Below are positions 24,100 to 32,060 of a stretch of DNA of 55,140 nt, piece by piece. Source of the stretch: an uncultured Spirochaetales bacterium (GTDB lineage Bacteria > Spirochaetota > Spirochaetia > Sphaerochaetales > Sphaerochaetaceae); assembly GCA_934277975.1 (NCBI GenBank), contig CAKQWE010000007.1, forward strand, positions 1 through 55,140. Direction: 5' to 3'. Under the pieces are notes generated by a model. That model was not told the DNA's origin. It did not search any database and saw nothing but the letters and a program-made list of their open reading frames with translations. A program made the position numbers and the translations under genes. Positions within the stretch are counted from its first letter, which is position 1, and each line of letters begins with the position of its first letter.

Positions 24100-24861
24100 T
24101 CAGTTCCAAATGACCTTCTCGAGACTCTCGATAGCCTCAACGGTCTTGTCTTTGAGTCCCCTTCCCCTTTCCTTGAACTGCTGTGGGGCGATCGAAGCCT
24201 CCTGAGCCTTTCTGAAAACAGGATCAACTGGTATTCTGTAAACTTCAAACGACCCTTCCTGAGCCGCCTTGTAGATATCTCTATGTTGTTTGATTCTTTC
24301 GTCGTAGGAGTTGATTATGACCCTTGAATGCTTGACCTGGCTTCTAAGGTTCTTCCTAAGCCTTTTGAGCTCGTCTATGAAGATTTCAAGACCATCCAAG
24401 CTGAATACTTCAGGAGTCATTGGTGTTATGACCTCATCGCTTGCTATTATTGCAGCCCTCTCCAAACGTCCAAGCCCCGGTGACAGATCAAGTATTATGT
24501 GGTCGAAGTCCTTGGACAATTCCGATACAAGGTCCTGAAGCACATATGGCTCTTCTGCAAGCTTGGTCTCACTGTAGTTCTTGAGAACTCCACCAATGCC
24601 AAAGGTCGGGAGAATGTAGAGGTTTGGAACCTGCTCGACAGGAACCACTGCATCGTTGATGTAGCACTTTCCCTGGACCACATCTGCAAGTTCGTACTTT
24701 GGAGTCTTCTTCAAGAACCACGAAGACGCATTGCCCTGAGGGTCCACGTCGATGAGAAGGGTCCTGAAGCCATCCATGGCCGACTGACAAGCCAGAGTTC
24801 CAGATATAGTTGTCTTACCAACACCACCTTTTTGGAGGTGAAATGCAATAGTTTTAGCCAT
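24100..24861 (-). CDS. parA: ParA-family partition ATPase
   Basis: Walker-type ATPase that positions DNA cargo by nucleoid-bound gradients. 253 aa from ATG at 24861 (AGGTG upstream). Deviant Walker A KGGVGKTTISG near residues 10-20, Walker B LLIDVDPQGNASSWFL, and the switch DHIILDLSPGLGRLERAAI. There is no N-terminal HTH, as in type Ib plasmid ParA (which rely on the partner for autorepression). It is not the chromosomal Soj: no spo0J/ParB is adjacent. The cassette with its small RHH partner is bounded by directly repeated MITE-like copies, suggesting plasmid or mobile origin. Confidence 0.9.
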   Translation of the reverse strand: MAKTIAFHLQKGGVGKTTISGTLACQSAMDGFRTLLIDVDPQGNASSWFLKKTPKYELADVVQGKCYINDAVVPVEQVPNLYILPTFGIGGVLKNYSETKLAEEPYVLQDLVSELSKDFDHIILDLSPGLGRLERAAIIASDEVITPMTPEVFSLDGLEIFIDELKRLRKNLRSQVKHSRVIINSYDERIKQHRDIYKAAQEGSFEVYRIPVDPVFRKAQEASIAPQQFKERGRGLKDKTVEAIESLEKVIWN

Positions 24862-24877
24862 AAAACACCTGTGAAAC

Positions 24878-24917
24878 AGTATATACCATACACAATTGCT
24901 ATACAAGTCTTTTGTAT
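24878..24917 (-). promoter_or_regulatory. parA promoter with overlapping operator-like inverted repeat
   Basis: Minus strand: TTGTAT (24901-24906), 17-bp spacer, TATACT (24878-24883). The perfect inverted repeat ATACAA-5-TTGTAT (24901-24917) covers the -35, a natural site for autorepression by the RHH partner. Confidence 0.6.
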
Positions 24918-24955
24918 TTTACCTTATAAACAATATTCCTTTTGTTTGTATATAA

Positions 24956-25002
24956 AATAAAAGCCATACAATTCTTATATAAGAAATGCATGGCTTATTA
25001 TT
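24956..25002. terminator. Long AT-rich hairpin upstream of parA
   Basis: Stem AAGCCAT / ATGGCTT with flanking AATAA / TTATT and an inner palindrome around ATTCTTATATAAGAA. It lies between the parA promoter and MITE-like copy 3; it may stop transcription entering from the lipoprotein side, or be part of a centromere-like site. Confidence 0.45.
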
Positions 25003-25008
25003 GATTTC

Positions 25009-25177
25009 AGAGCAACTTTCAAAACTATGCTTTGTGTGGATTGGACATGGATTGCCGAGGGGGAAGCCCTCTGAAGCGACTGAGATAATACTTTGTGTAT
25101 TATGAAGTCACTGAAGCCGTGGTTCCAGCCGTGCAGGGCATGGCCAGGACGCATGAAGGAGTTTTGAAAGTTCCTCT
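25009..25177 (+). repeat. MITE-like palindromic repeat, copy 3 (full form, 169 bp)
   Basis: Same length and orientation as copy 2. The left terminal repeat has one change (AGAGCAAC). The internal hairpin arm sequence differs from copy 2 but still pairs: an inner pair changes from T-G to G-C. Flanks TTCA and TTCG are an imperfect 4-bp duplication. The sequence ends 13 bp from the stop of the lipoprotein gene at 25190. Confidence 0.88.
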
Positions 25178-25189
25178 TCGATCAAGTAA

Positions 25190-26134
25190 TTAGGAATTCA
25201 AAAGACTCCTCAGAAATTCATCATCGTCATCAATTGCTGAGTTCTCACGCTTCTCTTCATGGCTATCATGACCGTTGGTCGCTACGGATGAAACAGAAGG
25301 ATTTGGCTCATCTTCAATACCGTCAGCATCCTGAACTGGCTTGTAGTTCTTGGAATTCCTCCTTCCAGCTCTTACCAAATCCCTTATCATCACCACAATA
25401 AGCATTACTATGCCAATGAATACGGTAAGCACTCCAAAGCAGAACAGCTTCTCCCTCAGGACGAAAGCGGTCAAGCGGTCCATGAATGAGCCGTCTTCAA
25501 CCTTAGGCTCTACGCTTGCCTTTGGTTGGACTGCAGGTGGCACCTGGTTGTTGGGCTGAATGTTCTGAGGAACGGATACAGAAGCCTCAGAGCCCTTTGT
25601 CTCTTCAATCGCAGATTGTTCAGACACTTCGTCGATTGGGTTCTCTCCAGCTGTCAAGGATTCTTCAGAAGGAGAGGTTCCCTCAACAAAGTCCAAAGAG
25701 GTTCCAAGGGAAGGCTCCTCTATGGAACCAACATTGTCCATAGGAGAAACCATGCCACCAGAAGAAGCCGAATCGTGCTGTTCTACAGGAATTGTATCCA
25801 ATTCGTCTGAAGGTTCTTCAGTGGTGGAAACCTCAAGGTTATCTTGCAAGGAAGGATTCTCAGACGAAGCCTCCAAATTGTCCGTAATTTCATTCTCTAC
25901 ATCAAGTTGTGGTTCAAGAACTGGAATCTGTGAAGTTTCATCTGGTTCAACAGGCAACACATCAGATACCACATCAGCTGCCACATCAGACGCCGCATCG
26001 AGAGGGGAATTTGAACTAGAAGGCCCTTCGACTACAGGAACAAGGGTTTCAAGTTCAGGCGATTCCTCCACCACAGCAGTGCGACAGGAAACAAGACATA
26101 GAACCGCAAACAAAAGAAAAAAAACTTTCTTCAC
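25190..26134 (-). CDS. Acidic lipoprotein with a C-terminal membrane segment
   Basis: A 314-aa protein of unknown function. GTG start at 26134 with GAGGAG 8 bp upstream. Signal MKKVFFLLFAVLCLVSC with a lipobox Cys at 17, then about 200 residues of Ser/Glu/Pro/Val-rich low complexity, a transmembrane helix near 230-255 (LFCFGVLTVFIGIVMLIVVM), a basic stop-transfer stretch, and an acidic cytoplasmic tail DDDDEFLRSLL. A lipid at the N-terminus plus a C-terminal membrane helix would tether both ends of the extracytoplasmic region. No homologue recognised. It follows valS on the same strand, but the valS terminator intervenes. Confidence 0.7.
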   Translation of the reverse strand: MKKVFFLLFAVLCLVSCRTAVVEESPELETLVPVVEGPSSSNSPLDAASDVAADVVSDVLPVEPDETSQIPVLEPQLDVENEITDNLEASSENPSLQDNLEVSTTEEPSDELDTIPVEQHDSASSGGMVSPMDNVGSIEEPSLGTSLDFVEGTSPSEESLTAGENPIDEVSEQSAIEETKGSEASVSVPQNIQPNNQVPPAVQPKASVEPKVEDGSFMDRLTAFVLREKLFCFGVLTVFIGIVMLIVVMIRDLVRAGRRNSKNYKPVQDADGIEDEPNPSVSSVATNGHDSHEEKRENSAIDDDDEFLRSLLNS

Positions 26135-26155
26135 AAGAGCATCTCCTCATTCAAA

Positions 26156-26203
26156 ACAAAAAGGGATGTAACAAAAAGACCAAAAAACCTTCCGTTACAT
26201 CCC
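26156..26203 (-). terminator. Terminator of valS
   Basis: Stem GGGATGTAAC (26163-26172) / GTTACATCCC (26194-26203); on the minus strand the stem is followed by TTTTTGTTTT. Confidence 0.88.
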
Positions 26204-26243
26204 CCTCCAACTTAATTATAAGAGCAAAAAGCCTGCAAGACAA

Positions 26244-28895
26244 TCAAAAAGACCGCAGAACCTCTATATGTTTTTGCATTTTTTCGATTTTTTCTTCGAA
26301 TTCACGCTTTTTCGCTCTCTCCTTCTCTATGGCCTCAGGCTTTGCATATGAAACGAACTTCTCGTTGGATAGCTTTTTCTCAGAGCCTTCAAGAAGGGCC
26401 TTTGCCTTGGCGATATCGTCTTCAAGCTTTGAAATCTCCTTATCAACGTCAATTGCATCCCTCACAAAGACATAGGTCTCAAAACCCTGCCCAGCGACAG
26501 GAAAGGCTCCCTCAACGGATATTGCCCTGTCCGCATCTATTTCAATGCTCTCTGCATTCGTGAAGTTCTTGAGAAGGTCCACATGTCCAGCCATGAACGA
26601 AGAAAGCCTACCGCTCTCATCAGGTCTTATGACTATTCTGAGTTTCTTGTCGGCAGGAATCCCCAACTCTGCACGGGCATTCCTTATCCCCCTCACGACA
26701 TCCTGCATACATTGCATCAAATGAGCCTCGTCTGCATGGATCCTATCGTTTCTATACTCAGGGAACGATGCTGTTATCACTTTGCCTTCCGTGTTAGGAA
26801 GTTTTGAATAGATCTCCTCTGTTATGAACGAAAGCATAGGATGCATGAGCCTCATAGACTCCGCAAGGATATCCATGAGAATTGAGACAATACGATCCTT
26901 CTCAGCATCGTCACCGCAGTAGAGAGAAAGCTTTGAAGCCTCTACGTACCAATCGCAGAAATCGTTCCAGAAGAAATCATATATGGCCTGCGCTGCATCG
27001 TTGAACTTATAGCCTTCGATTGCATTTCTGACCTTCCTGACGTTCTCATTCAAGCTGTGGTAGATCCATTTGTCAACCTCAGTGAACTTTGACGGGTCTA
27101 TTGCAACGAGGTTCCTACCCTCAAGGTTCATAAGAAGATATCTTGTAGCATTCCATATCTTGTTGGCGAATCTTGAACCAAGCTTGAAGGAATCCATATC
27201 CACAAGAACATCCTGACCTTGGGCTGCAAGATAGCAGATGGTGAACTTCATTGCATCTGCACCATAGAGGTCTATGACATCAAGTGGATCTATTCCGTTT
27301 CCAAGGCTCTTGGACATCTTTCGTCCCTTCTTGTCCCTTACAAGTCCTGTTATGTATATATCATTGAAAGGGACCTTTCCAGTGAACTCAAGGGATGCCA
27401 TGATCATTCTGGAAACCCAGAAGAATATTATGTCATAGGCAGTCACAAGAGTGCTTGTAGGGAAGAACCGTTTGAAGTCAGGGGTTTCTTCAGGCCATCC
27501 AAGCGTGCTGAAAGGCCAAAGCCACGAGGAGAACCAGGTGTCAAGGACATCGGTATCCTGATGAATGTGTTTACTTCCGCATTTGGAACAACAGGTTGGG
27601 TCTTCACGTTCCACCATCATGTGTCCGCAGTCATCGCAGTACCATACAGGGATTCTATGCCCCCACCAAAGCTGACGGCTTATGCACCAGTCGCGGATGT
27701 TCTCAAGCCAACTTGAATAGGTGTTCTCCCATCTCCTTGGATAGAAATGGATTTCACCCCTCTTCCAGGCATCAAGTGCTTTGTCTGCAAGCGAACGCAT
27801 CCTTACGAACCACTGCTGGCTAAGATATGGTTCAACGGTGGTGTTGCAGCGGTAGCAATGTCCAACTTCATGCTTATGTTCCTGCACTCTAACAAGATAT
27901 CCAAGTTCATCGAGCTTTTGTGCAACCTTGTCGCGGGCTACTTCAGCTGGAAGACCGCGGAACTCTTCAGGACAGACATCGTTGAGCGTCCCATCAGGAT
28001 TGAGGATGTTTATGGCTTCAAGGTTGTGCCTCTTGCCACACTCCCAGTCGTTTGGATCGTGGGCAGGAGTAATCTTCACCATACCTGTTCCAAACTCAAT
28101 CCCAACGAAGCTGTCTGCAATGATTGGAATCTCCCTATCCGTCAAAGGCAGCTTGAGCATTTTGCCTACAAGATCCTTGTACCTTTCGTCGTCAGGGTTG
28201 ACTGCAACCGCAACGTCTCCAAACATGGTTTCAGGCCTTGTCGTGGCAACTGTGATGTGACCGCTTCCATCTGCAAACGGATAGTTTATGTCATAGAGGT
28301 GCCCAACATCCTCCTGGTGCTCCACTTCGTCATCGGCCAAAGCCGTTCCACAATGAGGGCAGTAATTGACAAGATAAAGACCCTTGTAGACAAGCCCCCT
28401 CTCGTACAGAGTGACGAACGTCTCCCTTACGGCCTTGGAAAGCCCTTCGTCCATCGTGAACCTTTCATGGTCCCAGTCGCATGAACACCCAATCTTCTTG
28501 AGCTGCCCAACTATCACGTCGTGATGCTCCTCTTTGAGGGCCCATGTACGCTCAAGGAACTTCTCCCTACCAAGGTCCTGTCTTCTGAGGCCTTCCTTCT
28601 GGAGCCTCCTCTCCATGACGTTCTGCGTAGCTATTCCGGCATGGTCAGTTCCAGGAACCCAAAGCGTAGGCCTGCCGATCATTCTATAGTATCTGATGAG
28701 AGTGTCCTGCAACGAGTTGTTGAGGGCATGTCCCATGTGAAGGATTCCTGTGACGTTTGGTGGTGGCATTACAATGACGAAAGGTTTTCCTGTGCCCGTA
28801 GAAGGCCTAAAGTTTCCATCTTCAACCCACTGCCTGTAGATTGAATCCTCGAACGCCTTTGGATCATAGGCTTTTTCAAGTTCAATAGCTTTCAT
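26244..28895 (-). CDS. valS: Valine-tRNA ligase
   Basis: Charges tRNA-Val and edits mischarged threonine. 883 aa, normal length. HIGH motif PPPNVTGILHMGHALNN near 45, the CP1 editing domain (VATTRPETMFGDVAVAVNP), two zinc-knuckle-like Cys regions (YCPHCGTALADDEV, and CDDC with CCSKCG), KMSKS motif GRKMSKSLGN, and a C-terminal coiled coil from about 815 (KLEDDIAKAKALLEGSEKKL). ATG at 28895 is chosen because GGAGG precedes it by 5 bp; the ATG at 28898 and the TTG at 28907 are too close to or upstream of that site. Confidence 0.97.
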   Translation of the reverse strand: MKAIELEKAYDPKAFEDSIYRQWVEDGNFRPSTGTGKPFVIVMPPPNVTGILHMGHALNNSLQDTLIRYYRMIGRPTLWVPGTDHAGIATQNVMERRLQKEGLRRQDLGREKFLERTWALKEEHHDVIVGQLKKIGCSCDWDHERFTMDEGLSKAVRETFVTLYERGLVYKGLYLVNYCPHCGTALADDEVEHQEDVGHLYDINYPFADGSGHITVATTRPETMFGDVAVAVNPDDERYKDLVGKMLKLPLTDREIPIIADSFVGIEFGTGMVKITPAHDPNDWECGKRHNLEAINILNPDGTLNDVCPEEFRGLPAEVARDKVAQKLDELGYLVRVQEHKHEVGHCYRCNTTVEPYLSQQWFVRMRSLADKALDAWKRGEIHFYPRRWENTYSSWLENIRDWCISRQLWWGHRIPVWYCDDCGHMMVEREDPTCCSKCGSKHIHQDTDVLDTWFSSWLWPFSTLGWPEETPDFKRFFPTSTLVTAYDIIFFWVSRMIMASLEFTGKVPFNDIYITGLVRDKKGRKMSKSLGNGIDPLDVIDLYGADAMKFTICYLAAQGQDVLVDMDSFKLGSRFANKIWNATRYLLMNLEGRNLVAIDPSKFTEVDKWIYHSLNENVRKVRNAIEGYKFNDAAQAIYDFFWNDFCDWYVEASKLSLYCGDDAEKDRIVSILMDILAESMRLMHPMLSFITEEIYSKLPNTEGKVITASFPEYRNDRIHADEAHLMQCMQDVVRGIRNARAELGIPADKKLRIVIRPDESGRLSSFMAGHVDLLKNFTNAESIEIDADRAISVEGAFPVAGQGFETYVFVRDAIDVDKEISKLEDDIAKAKALLEGSEKKLSNEKFVSYAKPEAIEKERAKKREFEEKIEKMQKHIEVLRSF

Positions 28896-29081
28896 CATTT
28901 CCTCCAAACGAATAGTCGAACAATATATTGCTTGAAGAGAATCCTATACCAAAAAAGCAATTAAAGCAATTGAAATGGCCACATTGAAACAAAACAAATC
29001 GAATATGAGACCGATGTCATTATTGTATTGTTTTTATATAAAACACTATTGATATCATTTGCTTCTTACAAAACTAATAGT

Positions 29082-29125
29082 ACTAATATATAAACATACT
29101 ACCATTTTTATATATTAGTTATATA
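29082..29125. terminator. AT-only hairpin downstream of lpdA
   Basis: Perfect 13-bp stem ACTAATATATAAA (29082-29094) / TTTATATATTAGT (29107-29119). It lies about 25 bp after the lpdA stop (minus strand) in the 250-bp AT-rich gap before valS, which otherwise holds nothing recognisable. Terminator function is plausible but the stem is weak in GC. Confidence 0.5.
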
Positions 29126-29145
29126 AAAACTTTATTTGTTCAGTA

Positions 29146-30489
29146 TTATTTCAATGCAAAACATGCATCCTTTATGAGCTCGGATACGCTGGGGTGAGGG
29201 AATACAATATTCTTCACATCATCGACCGTCATTCCAGCTTCAATCAAGGCTGCAGCACCCCAAATCATCTCGCTGGAATAAGGGCCAATCAGGTGCAAGC
29301 CAAGTATTCTACCGTCTTTGGCATCCGCGACAACCTTCACAAGACCAGAAGCCCTCTTTCCATTCTCAGCAAGGAAACGTCCATTGGAACGCATCTGAAC
29401 GGTTGCACACTTCACTTCAATGCCGTTCTTCAAAGCGTTGTCTTGCGTTAGCCCACATCCTGAAGCCTCAGGCCTTCCGTAGACAGCCCAAGGTATTGCA
29501 TTGTAGTTCATCCTGGCTTTTCCGTCTCCAAACATATCGTCAACAGCTACTTCCGCCATACGAGAGGCGCTGTGTGCAAGTTGGCTCCTGCCGTTTATGT
29601 CACCAACTGCATATACATTGTCTATATTTGTCTTCATGTGGTCGTCCACAACAACGGCACCTTTTTCCACGTTCAGGTTCAAAGGCTCAAGACCAGCAAG
29701 GTTGGCACGCCTTCCAACGCTCATAAGAACCATTTCAGACTCTATGAACTTCTCTTCACCCTTGTCACTGATGAACTGTACACCGTTTTCCTTCATTGCA
29801 GTTACCCTGCATCCCAAATTGAATGAAACGGCCTTCATCTCCCGCCTCATGAGCTTTGCAAACTCTCCATCCATCATTGGAAGGATCTCCGGCATCATTT
29901 CAATGACGGAAACCTTCACTCCAACCATTGAGAAGAACGAGGCGAACTCTATGCCAATGACACCACCACCTATTATCGCAATGCTTTCAGGAAGTTTTCC
30001 AAGGCAAAGGACACCATCGCTTGTCACAACGTTTGGAAGATTAGCCCCTTCGATTGGGGGAATGAATGGACTGCTCCCAGTTGCAAGCACAAGATACTGC
30101 GTTTCATAGACGGCATCTCCAACCTCTACATGGTGGTTGTCAACGAAAACAGCCTCGCCAAAAACGACATCCACCTTCTTGGTCTTCATCATGAACTGGA
30201 TGCCACCTCTCAACGTCTCTACCGTTTCGTCCTTCCATTTCATGGCTTCTTCGAGACTGAACGATACATTGCCGCAATGGACGCCGAACTTGTCACAGTC
30301 CAAGGCATGGGCATACAGCTTTGCACCGTTCAGGAGGCTCTTTGTGGGAATGCAACCCTTGTTCGTACATACTCCACCTAGGTTTTCCCGCTCTATAAGG
30401 AGAACTTTCTTTCCTAGTTCGGCAGCATGTTCTGCCGCAACATATCCACCAGGACCAGCACCAACAACGATAAGGTCATATCTATCCAT
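29146..30489 (-). CDS. lpdA: Dihydrolipoyl dehydrogenase
   Basis: FAD/NAD disulfide oxidoreductase that reoxidises lipoyl groups of 2-oxoacid dehydrogenases or the glycine cleavage system. 447 aa. FAD-binding VVGAGPGGYVAAEHAAELGKK, redox-active GGVCTNKGCIPTK (Cys pair about 40/45), NAD-binding AIIGGGVIGIEFA, a second FAD motif VYAVGDING, and the C-terminal interface HPSVSELIKDA with the catalytic His as HPS rather than the usual HPT. Stands alone: no E1, E2 or gcv genes nearby. AAGGAG precedes the ATG at 30489. Confidence 0.93.
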   Translation of the reverse strand: MDRYDLIVVGAGPGGYVAAEHAAELGKKVLLIERENLGGVCTNKGCIPTKSLLNGAKLYAHALDCDKFGVHCGNVSFSLEEAMKWKDETVETLRGGIQFMMKTKKVDVVFGEAVFVDNHHVEVGDAVYETQYLVLATGSSPFIPPIEGANLPNVVTSDGVLCLGKLPESIAIIGGGVIGIEFASFFSMVGVKVSVIEMMPEILPMMDGEFAKLMRREMKAVSFNLGCRVTAMKENGVQFISDKGEEKFIESEMVLMSVGRRANLAGLEPLNLNVEKGAVVVDDHMKTNIDNVYAVGDINGRSQLAHSASRMAEVAVDDMFGDGKARMNYNAIPWAVYGRPEASGCGLTQDNALKNGIEVKCATVQMRSNGRFLAENGKRASGLVKVVADAKDGRILGLHLIGPYSSEMIWGAAALIEAGMTVDDVKNIVFPHPSVSELIKDACFALK

Positions 30490-30723
30490 ACAAGAAGCTC
30501 CTTCAAACCGCTCAAAGCTTCCTCCATTCTATTTTGAAAACACAATACTTACAACATCAGATTATCATGAACTTTGAACTACTGGAGTACTTGAAACCCA
30601 TTGAATTGCAGCTCATCAGGAGAAGTTTCTTCAGTAAACGATAAAAACTTCATAAATGCCAAAAATACGGCAAAATGAAGAAAACTACACTCAATTTAGA
30701 GGCTAAAGCCGACGAGGATACAT

Positions 30724-30754
30724 AAAAAAGGCTGTCGCACATTCGCGGCAGCCT
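30724..30754 (-). terminator. Terminator of the sigma/anti-sigma unit
   Basis: Stem AGGCTGTCGC (30729-30738) / GCGGCAGCCT (30745-30754); on the minus strand it ends in six T. It lies 24 bp after the anti-sigma stop. 30490-30723 holds no gene. Confidence 0.85.
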
Positions 30755-30777
30755 GATGAAAACCAAAAACTATAACG

Positions 30778-31512
30778 TTACTCTATCAACGAAACCTGAT
30801 CTGCGGAGAAAAGCACAGTGCCGTCGGATGCAACGACCTGATTCGAGGCATCCAGGAAAACACCGGTCGCAACGATTGCACCGCTTGAGTCCCTTGCCAT
30901 GCCGTCAGACGAGACCGTAATGCCTTCTTCCTCTATCCTTGCAACATCCTTGACCTCCGAGTCCAAACGGTCCAAAGCAAGAGGCTGTATGCTCTTGAGC
31001 CTGATATCGACATCGTAGCCACGAGCGTCCAAATTCTTAAGGATTTCATCCAAAGAGTAGCTCTCAAGACTCTTGGAAGTCGTAGCGTTGTCCGTAGACC
31101 TTACAGGGGTAATGTTCTTGAGGTCTATGGTCGTATTGAGCTCTGGAAGAGGTATCGAATTGTCCTTGTTGCCTCCAAAGACAGCCCAGGATCCAATGAA
31201 TACGACAACGAATGCAGCTGCGACACCTACAACCTGAGGAGTGGAAACTCTGAAATGCCTTTTCCAGAACGATTGCCTTGATTTTTTGGAAAGATGGTTC
31301 TTTTCAATCATGGAAAGGACTCGTTCCTGCCTAGGTGCAATCTCTTCATCAGTAAGGGCTGCCGCTCTCACAGCGTCACGAAGCTGTACGAGCTTCTGAT
31401 ACCTAGCCCTGCAGCTGGGACAATAGCTCAAATGCTCCTCGACCTGACTCTTCCATGGCTCGGCAAGCTCACCATCAAGATAGGTGTTCAGTATCTGATC
31501 ATCAAGGCACAT
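30778..31512 (-). CDS. Zinc-finger (ZAS) anti-sigma factor, membrane-anchored
   Basis: Likely sequesters the adjacent ECF sigma factor at the inner membrane. 244 aa. N-terminal ZAS domain with H-x3-C-x2-C in EEHLSYCPSCRARY (about 27-34), a basic linker, one transmembrane segment near 92-112 (VVGVAAAFVVVFIGSWAVF), then a ~130-residue extracytoplasmic region ending in repeated short motifs (DGMARDSSGAIVATGVFLDAS, VVASDGTVLFSADQ), probably the signal-sensing part. Overlaps the sigma gene by 11 bp, indicating coupled translation and stoichiometric production. Confidence 0.9.
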   Translation of the reverse strand: MCLDDQILNTYLDGELAEPWKSQVEEHLSYCPSCRARYQKLVQLRDAVRAAALTDEEIAPRQERVLSMIEKNHLSKKSRQSFWKRHFRVSTPQVVGVAAAFVVVFIGSWAVFGGNKDNSIPLPELNTTIDLKNITPVRSTDNATTSKSLESYSLDEILKNLDARGYDVDIRLKSIQPLALDRLDSEVKDVARIEEEGITVSSDGMARDSSGAIVATGVFLDASNQVVASDGTVLFSADQVSLIE

Positions 31513-32044
31513 TCACTTCCTCCCTGTCCAGCATTGCACCAAGCTCCTTTCTAGCCCTATGCATACGGACCTTAACATTGCTCTCGGAAATCTTGAGCAC
31601 CTTGGCGATCTCTCCATAGTTCAGTCCAGCATACTCCCTAAGGACTATCACTGTCCTGTATATCTCAGGAAGCTCACCAACGGCCTTTCTGACAGCCGCC
31701 GACGACTCCTGAAGGATAAGCTCAGTCTGACCATCCTTGAACGGATTGACCTGAGGATTCTTCATCACCTTCTCAAGCGACGCAGTCTCCCTCATCTTCC
31801 TCTTGACGTGGTTGATTGCAAGGTTCTTCGTCACCCGTATCAGCCAGAACTTGGCATCCTCCATTGAAGGGAACACCATGTCCTTGTCGTAGAATCTAAT
31901 GAAGGCATCCTGGCAGATATCCTCAGCGACGTCCTTGTTGTAGGTCACATGGTACGCAACCCTCATGAGGGTTGGGAAGACCTCCTGGTAGACCCGTCTG
32001 AAAGCCAGCTCATCTCCACTCTTGATTTCCATAAGCGTTAACAA
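31502..32044 (-). CDS. ECF (sigma-70 family) RNA polymerase sigma factor
   Basis: An extracytoplasmic-function sigma factor of 180 aa (or 176). Region 2: DELAFRRVYQEVFPTLMRVAYHV and AEDICQDAFIRFY; region 4: LPEIYRTVIVLREYAGLNYGEIAKVLKISESNVKVRMHRARKEL. No region 3 or extra domain. The start is uncertain: TTG at 32044 has GAGG 4 bp upstream, whereas ATG at 32032 is too far from it. 16 bp downstream of cysS and overlapping its anti-sigma factor, so likely co-transcribed with cysS. Confidence 0.92.
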   Translation of the reverse strand: MLTLMEIKSGDELAFRRVYQEVFPTLMRVAYHVTYNKDVAEDICQDAFIRFYDKDMVFPSMEDAKFWLIRVTKNLAINHVKRKMRETASLEKVMKNPQVNPFKDGQTELILQESSAAVRKAVGELPEIYRTVIVLREYAGLNYGEIAKVLKISESNVKVRMHRARKELGAMLDREEVNVP

Positions 32045-32060
32045 TCATCCTCAGCAAAAG

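Noticed and set aside
23836..24861. ParA as the chromosomal Soj/ParA of the replication origin
   Set aside because: No ParB/Spo0J, parS motif, gidA/B or dnaA nearby; the partner is a short RHH protein typical of plasmid type Ib systems.
23667..25177. Repeats 2 and 3 as CRISPR repeats or a tracrRNA locus
   Set aside because: Only two long copies separated by coding genes, and no cas gene in the window.
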